A stretch of DNA of 64,000 nucleotides from the NCBI GenBank assembly GCA_026724425.1, contig JAIUCV010000002.1:2609001-2673000 (forward strand), given 5' to 3'. Under the pieces are notes generated by a model. It was not told the origin of the DNA, made no database searches, and saw only the letters and a program-made list of their open reading frames with translations. Source of the DNA: Erythrophleum ivorense (Eukaryota; Streptophyta; Magnoliopsida; Fabales; Fabaceae). Both the position numbers and the translations under genes were made by a program. Of the stretch, positions 24,170 through 35,880 are shown one piece after another. How positions within the stretch are numbered: the stretch's first letter is position 1; every line of letters starts with the position of its first letter.

Positions 24170-25480
24170 CTCCTAGGTAGCTAGCTACTTCCCTTTCGCA
24201 ACAATGAAGCTTTATCCTTTTCCCCTCTCTCTATATTTTTTCTAGGGCAGCATGGAAAAGCAAATTTAGGCCTTGGGGCATAATCGGTCTATATATTTTT
24301 TTGTCTGGGTCAAATTCACAGGACTATTAGTATCAAATTCGTTTTGCCTTGACTTTTTGTCGTGCCAAGGCAGTTTAAACAGATATTTATCTTGCTGATC
24401 ACCGACGTATGGCCTCATATGATCAGAAGTGTGGGTTTTGGACTTCATTATATTTTCTAATATGTGGCACTTGTTGCATATTCATGATAATTGAGTGCGG
24501 AGGAGATCATAATATGTAGAGCTATATAAACCCTGATCAGAAGACAGAAGTTGAAGCAGATCGATCCTTACGGACTCAGATCATATATATATATATCACA
24601 CAGAGAGAGAGAGAAGCGCGCGCTCTAAGAACTCCTGATCTGATTTTCTTTCATTTTCCGAGGCATGTTACTGAACAGGGGAAGTTATCCACACTCCTGG
24701 CTTTGGTATACTGTTATAGGTTAATTAGTTAATATAAATATACTATATTTTTGTAAAAGTTCCCTATGGCTTCAGCAGACACCTCCTCGAGAAGTTGCAC
24801 CTGCGCAATTTTCACTGACGTTGTGTTGATAATGGATTCTGGGTTCTTAACGTTAACCCAACAATTAATGATTCTGTCTTTTTGTGTACCACTATTAGTC
24901 ACGTGAAATATGAATTCGTTCAAAATGTGGCTCGGTACTGACAAAATGAAATCATAATATACTCTGGAAAAAGCTCAAGTTCCTATTTTCTTCAAGTGGG
25001 TTCTGAATTTGTGTCTCTGTGAATACAGGTAGAAGTTCCCTTAAAAGAAGGGAAAATTAAGGAACAATATTTAAAATGGACTCAAATATCAAGAGCCACA
25101 TAGGTTATGTGTATGATAAATATTCAGGTATAGCAAAAGAGAGAATCAAATTGCAATTAATTAATTAGCATGTCCATCAGTAATTAGTAACTAAGAATGT
25201 ATTTGGTGGGAAAAAGTGAAAGATATATTTAGTAAAAAGAGCGAAAACGGAGGAAGTCTAGTGATTTGTTGTGTAAGTTAATACATTTATATTAGTTTAT
25301 TCAAAATAATGTTCTCATTTTTTACTCTCACAGGGCTTCAAGTGCATATCTAGCTGTATTTAATGAAAGAATTGCCTAAAACAGAAGCTGTCGTTTCAGT
25401 GATGCTAATATATATTTGGTTTTGTTGATTATATATATATTTGTCTTATTGTTTGGTTGATTATTACAACAATATTTGGA

Positions 25481-25515
<35 letters not shown>

Positions 25516-25758
25516 TGGATGGGAATCTTAGTTGCGTAAGCGAGCATTTAACGTTGACGCATTAACAATTAACTACAACAATGCTATCATCATTTTGTTT
25601 TTTCACAAAAGAGCATATAATTTGAAAAGTAAGAAAAAACGATGGTAAGCATCAACATTATATATCTTCTAATACTTCAATATCAAAAGATATGGGGGGG
25701 CGCTAAGGAGATTTATTTTATTCTGAATATATCAAGTTAATTAATGTGAGAGTTACGC

Positions 25759-25767
25759 CTATTAAAT
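25759..25767. repeat. Left 9-bp target-site duplication of the long-TIR element
   Basis: CTATTAAAT immediately outside the left terminus. It matches CTGTTAAAT at 31596-31604 in eight of nine positions. Confidence 0.65.
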
Positions 25768-26115
25768 GGCTTTTTGGCATTAATGCTTATTAAAAAAATT
25801 TTAACAAAAATATTCAATTTTCAAAATTATTTTTTCAAATATTTTTTTGTTTTAAAAAATGTAAAGAGAGCCACTTTACATTCTATTTTTTTATTTTTTA
25901 TTTAATAAAAAACGCTGAATGCCAACAAAAAAGATCTTCCCCATTTAGTTAAATCTTTTTTGAAAAAATATCATTGGTCAATTCACATCTTTTATTAAAC
26001 AAAAAATAAAAAAATTACAAGAACGCCGGGCTAGAGGTTTGGGGAGGGGCAGGGTGAGGTGGAGGGAATGGGATGGCTTCCAAATCCCCAGCACTCCGTA
26101 CTTTTTGGAGGAGTA

Positions 26116-26328
26116 ACCTGGGCGGTTGAGATTTGATTTAAATGATTTAAATTTAAAATTTTTTATATTTATTTTTTATTTAAAAATATTATTATTTTTT
26201 AAAAGACTTGTAATTAAAAAAAATTATTCTATATTTTATATCTTTTAAAATAATAATAATTTAAAATTTTAAAAAATTAAAATAAAAATAAATCTGAACC
26301 ATTTAGGTTTGATTTAAACTGTTCAGGT
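26116..26328. mobile_element. MITE nested in the left arm of the long-TIR element
   Basis: The ends are inverted copies. The left begins ACCTGGGCGGTTGAGATTTG. The right, read on the minus strand, begins ACCTGAACAGTTTAAATCAA. The arms remain similar for about 90 bp. It interrupts the otherwise continuous arm homology of the host element, so it inserted later. Confidence 0.6.
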
Positions 26329-27366
26329 CAAAAATACATTTTCTACAAATATGATCTAAACTTTCCTTTTGGCAAGTGTAGGGAATTAATTTCCCATGGG
26401 AGGGGTAGTAATATAGGTTTACATATACTATATATAAGATATTTCATATAATAATATTTTACATATATATATAATTTTATTATATCAAATAAATATATTA
26501 TGTTATGTATTCTTTATTTTTTAAAATAAAATAATAAAATATAGTTAATAACAATACATTTATAAATTATGATTTTATTAGTAACATTATATTTCTAATT
26601 TTAATTTAATTTTTCAAATTTATTTGTATAAAAAATACATATTTAGTTTTATTAAGAATCTTATTAAAAAATTACCGTATATTAATTAAAATAATAGATT
26701 GATTTAGTCAAATAACAAACAACATGGAATTTTCTGTTAAAAATTTTGACTTTAATTAAAATTTAAACTTAAATCTTCCATAATAAATTTAATTTTGTAA
26801 CTTGTATTAAACTGAAATGAATTCATTTACTAAAAAAATTTTCAATTCAATTTGATTAGAAATGACATTTTACACTCAAAATTAAGAGTATTTAAAACTG
26901 AATCAAACTAATTAAAGTAGCCAAAACCAAACTAAACCAACTAAAAATTGAAATAAATGGGTTTAGTTTAATTTTTAATATATTAAAACTAATTATATTG
27001 GTTTAATTATTAGTTTTCAATAGTTTGATTCAATTTTTATTGAACCAAAATCCTATATAGAATTTTTTTTTAATTTTTCATTAATATCAAAGATAATGTT
27101 ATTATTGTTAAATTACTGACTAAAAATTTAGGATTGATTATTTAATATAAAATAATATTTTTAAATTTTTTAACACTATCTTGTATGATTTTGAGTCTTA
27201 TAAATATAAGAAAATACAAGTAGGCTTAAAAATTTCAAAAATATAGATTTAATTAAAAAAAATCCTTGTAAGCATTAACCCAATTGAACTAAATTGATTA
27301 CAACTAAAATTGAATAAATTCCTTTAAACTCTGCCTATGATGAACTTTCATGTAAATTATTTTTCA

Positions 27367-30300
27367 TAGCCGGTCCCAAGCCCGGGAAAAAGAGGAGGGT
27401 TGTGTTAGGCAGTCGACAGCCAACGTAAAACTTTGTCGAATCTTTATGACATGGACAATCAATATATTAAACGTAAAGCTAGGTCGTTGCCTGTAAGTAA
27501 CGCGCTGTATAGCTCGGGTACAGTGAGAAGTGAGCAAGAGCCGCTGCATCGACGCCTGGATGTAGTGAAAAATAAGCAAAGGTTCCCACATTTTCGTGAA
27601 CAAATGTGGCTAAAGAAGCTAGTTCATGAGAGTAGGATTCGTTTTGGCACTTGGAATATAGGTACACTTACGGGTAAGTCTATGGAAATAGTAGATACTA
27701 TGATTAGGAGGATGATTAATTTTATGTGTTTACAAGAAACTAAATGGGTAGGAGAAAAAGCGAAAGAATTAGACACTTCAGGTTTTAAACTTTGGTATAC
27801 TGGTAAGGCTAAATTTAGAAATGGAGTAGGTATAATTGTAGATAAGTTTTGAAAAAATACGATAGTGGATGTAAAAAGGTTAGGAGATAGAATCATTACA
27901 TTAAAGTTTGTAGTAGAAAAGGAAATCTTTAATGTTATTAGTGCTTATGCACCACAAGTAGGGCTAGAAGAATATCACAAGGTAAAGTTTTGGGAGGATT
28001 TAGAATGTTTAGTTCAAGAAATACCATTCGGAGAAAAGATTCTTTTAGGAGGAGATTTAAATGGTCATGTGGGAAGGGTATCTTTAGGGTACGAGGGTGT
28101 TCATGGAGGACATGGCATAGGGGAAGCAAATGCAGAGGGTAAAACTATTCTAGATTTCTCATTAGCGTTCGATCTTATATTAGCTAACACTTGTTTTAGA
28201 AAGCGTGAGGAACACCTTATTACGTACAAAAGTGGAAGGGTATGTTCTCAAATTGATTTCTTTCTTATAAAGAAATCAGATAGAAAACTTTGTATAGATT
28301 GCAAAGTTATCCCTGGAGAGAGTTTAACTACTCAGCATAGAGTTTTGGTTATGGATGTAAGAGTTAAGAGGAGAGTAAAAAACAAAAGCGAAGATAGGGT
28401 GTTAAGAACTAAGTGGTGGCAACTAAAGGGGGATAAAGAAAGGAATTTGCAGAGACGAATTGTGGAGGAAGGATCTTGGGAAATACAAAGAAGTGCTAAT
28501 GATATGTGGAATGGAATGGCTAAAGAAATTAGGAAGATAGGAAGGGAAATATTAGGTGAATCAAAGGGTTTTGGACCTAGGGATAAAGAATCTTTGTGGT
28601 GGGATGCGAGTGTACAAAATAAGATTAAAGTTAAAAGAGAGTGTTACAAAGTGTGGTCATTATGTAAGAGTAATGAAAATTGAGAAAAATATAAAGTAGC
28701 AAGAAAAGACACTAAGAAGGCAGTGAGTGAAGCGAAAGCAAGGGCATTTGATGGATTATACCAATCTTTAGGTACTAAAGTTGGAGAAAGAAGTATTTAT
28801 AAGCTAGCCAAAAGTAGGGAAAGAAAAATAAGAGATGTGGACTAAGTGAAATGCATCAAGGATGAAGAAGGGAAAGTGTTAGTAACGGAACAAGATATCA
28901 GAGAATGGTGGAAGGATTATTTTCATAGGCTTTTTAATGAAGGGCATGAGATTTTATTACAATCGGATAGACTAGACATTAGAGAAGAGGATCAAAATTA
29001 TACTTTTTATTGTAGGATTCGTGAGGTAGAGGTAAAAGAAGCATTACAACGAATGGAGAATGGCAGAGCAGTTGGACCGGATAATATACCCATTGAGGTA
29101 TGGAAGGGTTTAGGAGTGAAAGGTATAAGTTGGCTCACAAAGTTATTTAATGAAATTATGAGATCTAAAAGAATGCCAGATGAGTGGAGGAAAAGTACTT
29201 TAATCCCTATTTATAAGAGTAAATGGGACATTCAAAATTGTGCAAATTATAGAGGAATTAAACTCATGAGCCACACTATGAAATTATGGGAAAGAGTAAT
29301 TGAGAGAAGGTTAAGGAAAGAGACTCAAATGATAGAGAATCAATTTGGTTTTATGCCAGGAAAGTCAACTATGGAAGCAATATACTTGTTGTGAAGATTA
29401 ATGGAGAGATATCGAGAGAATCAAAGAGATTTACACATGGTATTTATCGATTTAGAAAAAGCATATGATAGAGTGCCAAGAGAGGTTCTATGGAAGGCTT
29501 TGGAGAAAAAAGGAGTTCGTATAGCTTATATTCGAGCAATCCAAGACATGTATGATAAGGTTACAACTAGCGTAGTAACAAAAGGTGGACTTACAGAAAA
29601 TTTTTCGATAACTGTTGGTTTACATCAAGGGTCAATTCTGAGCCCTTATCTTTTTACTTTAGTCTTGGATGTGCTTACTGAACATATCCAAGAGCCGGTG
29701 CCACAGTGCATGCTTTTTGCAGATGATATTGTCCTAGTTGGAGAATCGAGAGAGGAAATGAATGAGAAGTTAGAGAGGTGGAGACTAGCTTTGGAAGCTT
29801 ATGGATTTCGTTTAAGTAGAAGTAAAACGGAGTATATGGAGTGTAAGTTTAGTAAGAGGCACACCATTTCTAGCGTAGAAGTAAAAATTGGAGAACATAT
29901 CCTACCACAAGTCACACGATTTAAATATCTTGGATCTATCATACAACATAACGGAGAAATAGAAGAAGATGTAAAGCATAGGATTCAAGCGGGGTGGATG
30001 AAATGGAGGAGTGCCTCGAGTGTTATTTGTGATAGAAGAGTACCACTCAAACTCAAGGGTAAATTCTACCGCACAGTTATAAGACCTGCAATGTTGTATG
30101 GAACTGAGTGTTGGGCAATAAAAAATCAACAAGAAAATAAGTTAAATGTTGCAGAGATGAGAATGTTGCGTTGGATGAGTGAACACACTAGAAGAGATAG
30201 AATTAGAAATGAATGCATTAGAGAGAAGGTGGAAGTCGCTCCTATTGTGAAAAAGATGGTAGAATCGAGACTTAGATGGTTTGGTCATGTGGGGAGGAGA

Positions 30301-30521
30301 CCTATAGAAGCCCCAGTTAAGAAAGTAGATGAGATGGAGAATAGTCCAATAACTAGAGGTAGAGGAAGACCAAGAAAAACTATAGGAGAAATTATTAAGA
30401 GAGATTTAGATTTAAATGGTCTATCTAAAAATATGATTTATGATAGATGTTTATAGCGTCGATTGATCCATGTAGCCGACCCCACTTAGTGGGAAAAGGC
30501 TTTGTTGTTGTTGTTGTTGGT
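27367..30521 (+). mobile_element. RTE-type LINE, nearly full length, inactivated by stop codons
   Basis: A non-LTR retrotransposon. The 5' region starts near GCCGGTCCCAAGCCCGGGAA, a segment I recognise from plant RTE-like LINEs. One frame (frame of base 27451) encodes an AP-type endonuclease (IRFGTWNIGTLTGKS, CLQETKWVG, LGGDLNGHVG at 28039-28068), then a reverse transcriptase (FIDLEKAYDRVPREVLW, LHQGSILSPYLF, MLFADDIVL near 29710) and a C-terminal region with RLRWFGHVGRRP. The 3' end is a (TTG)n tail at 30503-30521. In-frame stops lie at 27850 (TGA), 28681 (TGA), 28843 (TAA), 29392 (TGA) and 30454 (TAG). There is no frameshift. No clear target duplication was found. Confidence 0.9.
27451..30489 (+). 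pseudogene. LINE endonuclease/reverse transcriptase ORF, five premature stops
   Basis: From ATG 27451 (MDNQYIKRKARS) the frame is open apart from five stops, each one transition away from a sense codon (Trp, Gln or Arg). The frame continues past the TAG at 30454 through RRLIHVADPT to the likely true stop at 30487-30489. Order: short N-terminal region, endonuclease (about 27625-28350), linker, reverse transcriptase (about 28950-29960) and C-terminal domain. The pattern suggests recent insertion followed by methylation-driven C-to-T decay rather than indel decay. Confidence 0.85.
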
Positions 30522-30597
30522 TTGATTTAGTTTTAATTCAAAACCACATCAAACAAAACTTATAATCACCCTTATTTGAAATCAATATAAAATAAAA

Positions 30598-30965
30598 GGA
30601 TTAAATATATTTATATTTTTTCTAATTTCATAAAACTTGTAATTTTGTCTCTTAGTTTAAAAATAAACAATATTATTCTCTTTTTTTTAAATGATCTAAT
30701 TTTGCCCCTTTGTGTCATAATTCATACAAAATGTTAATATTAAACTTAATAATTTGATAACCTAAACATTATTTATTTAATTGATTCTTTGAGCTTCAAA
30801 TCCTCATATTCTTAAGTTTGACATTAAATTTAGAACAAATTATGAGACAAGCAAACAAAGTTAGATCATTTTAAAAACAAGAGAACAATATTATTTATTT
30901 TTAAATTAAAATATTAAATATAAATTTTTATAAAATTAGAAAAACCAAAAGTGTATTAAGTTAAA
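30598..30965. mobile_element. Hairpin MITE (~370 bp) in the right arm of the long-TIR element
   Basis: About 145 bp at the left (AAATATATTTATATTTTTTC, then ATGATCTAATTTTG... near 30691) recurs inverted at the right, read on the minus strand as TTAATACACTTTTGGTTTTTC and ATGATCTAACTTTG. The arms are separated by about 70 bp. No coding capacity. It is nested within the larger element. Confidence 0.7.
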
Positions 30966-31595
30966 ATGGAAACAACAACAATATCATATATATATATATA
31001 TATATAATTTTTTAAATCTTGAATTTATGAAATTTTAAATTAAATGTGTTCAAAAGAACGTTTATTTCCAAAGTAAGAAAATAAAAATATTAATTTGAAA
31101 GAACATATTTAACAAAATTAAAGGGATTTAAAAGAATATGTATTTACAAATTAAAAAAAATAAAAATTAAGTGTATTATTTTGTTGATAGAATAAAACAT
31201 TTGTTTTCTGACTAGGATAATCTATTATTCTAAATAAGTTAAGATAATTTTTAAATAAGATTCTTAATAAGACTAAATATATTATATTTATTTTATATTA
31301 TATGTAATATCTATATAAACCTATGTTTCTACCCTGTCTTCCTGATCCTGCCCCTCCCCCTCCCCCTCCCCAGCACCTAGCCTTTCACGCTCTGTAAAAA
31401 TTTTTTTTTAATAAAAGTTGTGAATTGACTAATGGTGCCTTTTCAAAAAAAATTTTTAGTTCCGCGTTTTTTATTTAAAAAATAAAAATAAAATATGGAG
31501 TTTTTTCCACATTTTTAAAAAATATTTTTTAAAAATTGAAGGCTGAATATCTTTATTAAACTTTTCTTTAACAAGTATTGATGTCAAAAAAAACC

Positions 31596-32921
31596 CTGTT
31601 AAATTGTCGAAAATCAAATTTATTGAACCAAAGATATTTTTACTGTAAAAAAAAAAGAAATGTTAAACCAATAAATCATTGAATGCTATCAACTTACATT
31701 ACATTATACTATATATGCAGCGAAAAAAAAAATCGTAAAATGCATATATGACCAGGTGCATCCAAATCAGGACTAGGAAAGTTTCACAGCCACTTGAACA
31801 GGGACTATATTCTAGGTAACCAGTTATAGGAAATTTTTATCTAAGTCCATACAACTAATAAATAATATTACCTCCAATTAAGACACAAATAACTAATTTA
31901 TGAAAATTAAAAGAGTTAGTTAAAAGTAATTAATTTTTTTAATTTTGTTCTAAATAAAAATTATTTTTTAAGAATGTCTCTATTTAATGTATGTATTTTT
32001 TCTTTGAAATTATTGACAACTATTGCTCATAATTTAAAAGACTTATTTAATAAAAAATATAATTAAAATATTATAATTAATATACCAATATTAGTAGTTT
32101 ATTTTTTATATTTTAGACCAAATTAAATTTTAAAAAAGCCTCTTATATATGAAACTGAAAGAAGTATATATTAGTGGCTTGACTTTCATTATGCCAATCT
32201 ATTACATTTATTTTTGTTTTATTATTTTAAAAGCTAAATTTGATGACATTATAACTCACCTCCATATTTGCAAGAGAGGAGGTGGGAGTGTTCCATGTTA
32301 ATAATTTTCTTTTCAATTGATGCTCCATATTTTAGTATTAATTTTATCATTAATTAGTATTTTTTAATGTTTATATATGTTGTTTGGGAGCACACATACT
32401 GAAAGATTCTAAACACTTATTTAATATTGCTACAAAATCCTTATAAAAAGAAAAAGAAAGTAAGTTTATGAAGCATACAGATCTGATTACATATGCAAAA
32501 CAAAATACTTCTAAAATTAATTAAAAAAAACCTTACAACCCTTACAGTTATAGATAATTGTGTATTTAAGCCTATGATATAGTCTTTTAAACTTTTTTTT
32601 TTTAAATTAGATTTAGGTAAATTCAAATATTGTCACATTTAAATATCGAGTGTTTTGCAACTAAAATTATTTTCCATATAAAATATTAGGATTAGTTTGG
32701 AAAAAGCATAGTTTAAGATGAACTAGTTTGTTAACTCTGTCATATTAAATAATATAAATTTTTAGAAAGTTGAAATGTCTAAATAGAATTTTTTTTCCTG
32801 TCAATTCTTCTAACGATAATAAATGGCAAATAACAATAAATCAAAGTGGAAAAAGTAGATTAAAAGTTTAAGAGTTTTATAATACTTATTTTGTTTATAT
32901 ATATATATATATATATATAAG
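31596..32921. other. AT-rich spacer between two transposon blocks
   Basis: The first nine bases are the right target duplication of the long-TIR element. Otherwise this is AT-rich with no recognisable gene. TA microsatellite at 32895-32919. Confidence 0.5.
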
Positions 32922-33417
32922 TGTGCATGTGGATCCTTTATCGTTGGAGAGCAACAGTATGTAGGTTTTGTTGGTTCGATTCACATCATCATATGCATCG
33001 AACAGTTGTAGTCTCTCCATGCCAGAGAAAGCACTTAAAACACACCATTTTATTTACCCAAAATGGTATATATGTTTTGATAGGAATAGCAAGCTAGGTA
33101 TCTAGAGGTGAATTTTCTTATTGTTTTACGATCTAATACTCCCATTGATTAAGCTGCACAAAAAGTTGGGGATATTGGTGCCAAACTCGTGATGACTTTT
33201 ACAAGAAGAGAGCTTTTGTCATTTTCTGTACCATTGATGCTTTGCATTTGTCTTCATTGAACGGCCTTTTCCTGAGCTGCTATGAAGTGTATCAACACAA
33301 CATTTTAGTTAATATCTTTCATTTCTTAAGCTATTATAAGAATGCCTTGTTATGTGTATGTAAAGATAAAAAATTAATCATGATTGTGTTTTTCTATCCT
33401 TAAGTTAGTGTTTTTCT

Positions 33418-33800
33418 TTCATTTAATCCTTGAGAAAGATAAAAATTTTACAAATAGAATTGTATGTGTTATTTATTATTTGAGCTAAAGAAAAAAAATT
33501 CAGAATTTTGTAAAAATTTTAAAATTTATTTTTAGTCTCTCGAAGAAAATGAACTTCTATTTAATCTTTGATAAAGATAAAAGTGTTACAAAATTTTAGG
33601 GGTTTAGATTCTTATATGTCATTTATAATCTTTGTTTAAGATACAAATTTTAAAATCTTGTAGAAATTTTTAAATGTATTGTTAGTTTTTTGAAGAAATG
33701 AATTTTCATTTAGTCCTTGATAAAGATAAAAATTTTACAAATTTTAGGGATTTAAAATTTTATATGTCATTTATAATTTTTATTGGAAATACAAATTTTG
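33418..33800. repeat. Tandem repeat, ~138-149 bp unit, about 2.7 copies
   Basis: Units begin at about 33421, 33559 and 33708 with (A/T)TTTA(A/G)TC(C/T)TTGA(G/T)AAAGATAAAA. Each continues through TTTTACAAA, then TATGT.ATTTATAAT in the later copies. Diverged tandem array inside the MULE-like block. Confidence 0.6.
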
Positions 33801-33844
33801 GAAGTTAAGTATGGCAACACAAAGAACTCATTTAACAAGAAGGA

Positions 33845-33858
33845 TATATATGTATATG

Positions 33859-33894
<36 letters not shown>

Positions 33895-33895
33895 T
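33845..33895. repeat. TA-rich microsatellite in the MULE-like block
   Basis: TATA/TGTATA run followed by (TA)n, lying between the tandem repeat array and the transposase relic. Confidence 0.7.
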
Positions 33896-34086
33896 GCTTG
33901 TTTTCAATAAATATTGCCTTTGACATTGTTTAGTATTTGATTTGGTATTTGACTTGGCTATAGGTTGTGAAATGTTTGATAGGCAAGAAGTATTTAAAAC
34001 TGTGCACTTACAATATACAAAATTGAAGGAAGATACGAAGTATGAAGTAACAATAAATCATTTAAAGTAAGTATTTTCGACTGTTC

Positions 34087-35880
34087 ATGAGATTAAAGGA
34101 AGGAAGGCAAATAGTTTATATAGTTTTAAAGCAAGTTTTATTGATGAATTTTAGAGAATTAGGTGTTGCTATTATTCCATTGATTGGAGATGGCAATTTA
34201 GGAGTTAAATGGAAGTCTAAAATAGGCAAGGAATTTGATAGTGTAGAGTCAACTTGGAGGTTTTGGTGTGAATATGGTGTGAAGGTTGGATTAGGAGTTA
34301 GAAAACAATGACAAAACAAAAACTAGAAAGATGGCTTTATGTCTTTGTGTAGATTTGTTTGTTGTAAAAAAGATTATCGTGAAAAAGATAAAAGAGATAT
34401 TAAGATTGAGACTAGAATTGGCTATATGGTAAGAATTACACTGATAAACAAGATTAGGAAATTCTATTTGCATGAATACGTGGAGGGATATAATCACATT
34501 TTTCATCTCCCAAAAACAATACATATGTTATGATGTCAATGTAATATATTTGAGGTCTAGGCACAAGAGATTAATATGGCCTGTGATTCTAAACTTCAAC
34601 AAAGATTATCATTTCAATTAATGATTACAAATGCGGGAGATAGAGCCCATCTTGGATATATAAGATTAGGTGTAAAGATTTATATTTGGTTTAGAAGACA
34701 ACGAAACATGAGATATGGAGAAGCATGTCGTCTTTTGCAATATTTTCAGTAGCAGCTAATAGAAAATTCATCATTTTATTATACATATCAGATGGATACA
34801 TATGAACAAATAACTAATATTTTTTAGGCTGATGCAAGAATGCTTTTCGACTATGGCTACTTTGGTGATGTAGTTTCTCTTAACACCACTTACTGTACTA
34901 ATAAAGAACATTTGTCTCTTATTATATTTTTAGGATTTAATCATCACAAGGGTGTAGCAATATTTGGAGTCGCATTGTTGTATGATGAAATAGTGGAGTC
35001 CTTTAAGTGGTTATTTGAAACATTTTTAAAAACTCATTGTCAAAAAAAGTCTTAAACTATTTTCATTGATCAAGATAAAGTAATAGCAAGAGCGCTATAA
35101 AAGGTGATACCTGAAATGGACTTTGTACTTGACACTTAGGCAATTTGATGAAAGGTGGATCTTGTTTCTTGATGAATTTCAAGAAGTGTATATATGAATA
35201 TGAGAATGAATCACAGTTTGAGATGGCTTAGAGCCAATTGTTGCTCCAATATGATGTTGTAGAAAATGAATGGCTTAGATCAATGTACAACATAAAAAAA
35301 ATGGCTACATGTTACATGAAGCAAGCTTTCACTTTTGGCATGAAGAGCACATAGCTTAATGAAAGTGTGAATGTAGATTTAAAAGTATGTATAAATTTGG
35401 ATGTTAACATTATATAATTCTTTAAACTTTTTGAAAGTATTATTAAGGAAAAATAGTATAATGAGCTTAAATGTAAGTTTGAGTCACAAAAAAAAGTACC
35501 AAGGTTAAGGTCAATCAACTCGCCAATATTTTGACAACTTTCACAAGCTTTGACCCCCACATTTTTTGATTTTTTCCAAGAGGAGTTTGTCTATTCTTGG
35601 CTATTTGCATAAAGTAAAAAAATGAAGTTCATCCATTATTTCAATATGTTGTCGACTTGGTAGGTGAAGAAGGTGAATGGCAAGTTTTGTTCGATCTTAA
35701 TAACAATTCTATATGTTGTAGTCGTAGAAAGTTCAAGACTTTCGGGATACTACGTAGCCATGCTTTGAAGGTATACAAGGCAAATGATGTTAAGTTAGTT
35801 CCTAATAAGTATATCCTAAAGAGGCGGACATGAGGGGCTCAAAATGGCACAGTTTATAATGTGAGGGGAAAAAAAGTGGA
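34087..35880 (+). pseudogene. FAR1-related / MULE transposase pseudogene
   Basis: Relic of a FAR1/FHY3-family protein derived from or encoding a MULE transposase. Frame of base 34087 gives, in order, an N-terminal FAR1-type zinc-binding region (EFDSVESTWRFWCEYGVKVG, CRFVCCKKDYREKDKRDIK, HEYVEGYNHIFHLP), the MULE DDE region (ADARMLFDYGYFGDVVSLNT, LGFNHHKGVAIFG, ESFKWLFETF, FIDQDKVIARAL, 34830-35100) and further homologous segments to a SWIM-like zinc finger near 35720-35820 (RKFKTFGILRSHALKVY). Stops interrupt at 34309, 34533, 34750, 34825, 35053, 35098 and later, with frame drift after 35100. The first expected catalytic Asp (usually DTTY) is Asn, and two SWIM cysteines are Arg. It is dead. 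Confidence 0.85.

Larger units (their letters stand above)
24000..25767. other. Intergenic region with a possible promoter
   Basis: CTATATAAACC near 24521-24531 is a good TATA box. It is followed by a GA-rich, leader-like stretch (CACAGAGAGAGAGAGAAGCG, 24600-24619) and GC-containing sequence to about 24720. I find no convincing protein frame or known miRNA downstream, so a transcript here is only a possibility. The rest is AT-rich with a TA microsatellite at 25484-25512. Confidence 0.3.
25768..31595. mobile_element. Long-TIR, MULE/foldback-like element carrying nested insertions
   Basis: The left terminus GGCTTTTTGGCATTAATGC and the reverse complement of the right terminus GGTTTTTTTTGACATCAATAC begin arms that stay alignable by eye for hundreds of bases. 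Examples are TCAATTCACATCTTTTATTA (left) against TCAATTCACAACTTTTATTA (right, reversed), a shared GGGGAGGGG..GGGCAGG G-rich block, and TATTAAGAATCTTATT near 26655 (left) and 31265 (right). Flanking 9-bp duplications differ at one base, as expected for Mutator-type transposition. Without the nested LINE (~3.15 kb) and MITEs it would be about 2.1-2.6 kb. I see no transposase, so it is non-autonomous. The class is inferred from TSD length and long TIRs. Confidence 0.72.

Noticed and set aside
29902..30132. Minus-strand open frame within the LINE
   Set aside because: Shadow of the reverse-transcriptase frame on the opposite strand.
32965..32985. tRNA-like T-loop motif GGTTCGATTC (also inverted near 39280)
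   Set aside because: No acceptor, D or anticodon stems around it. It is part of the inverted repeat of the MULE-like block.
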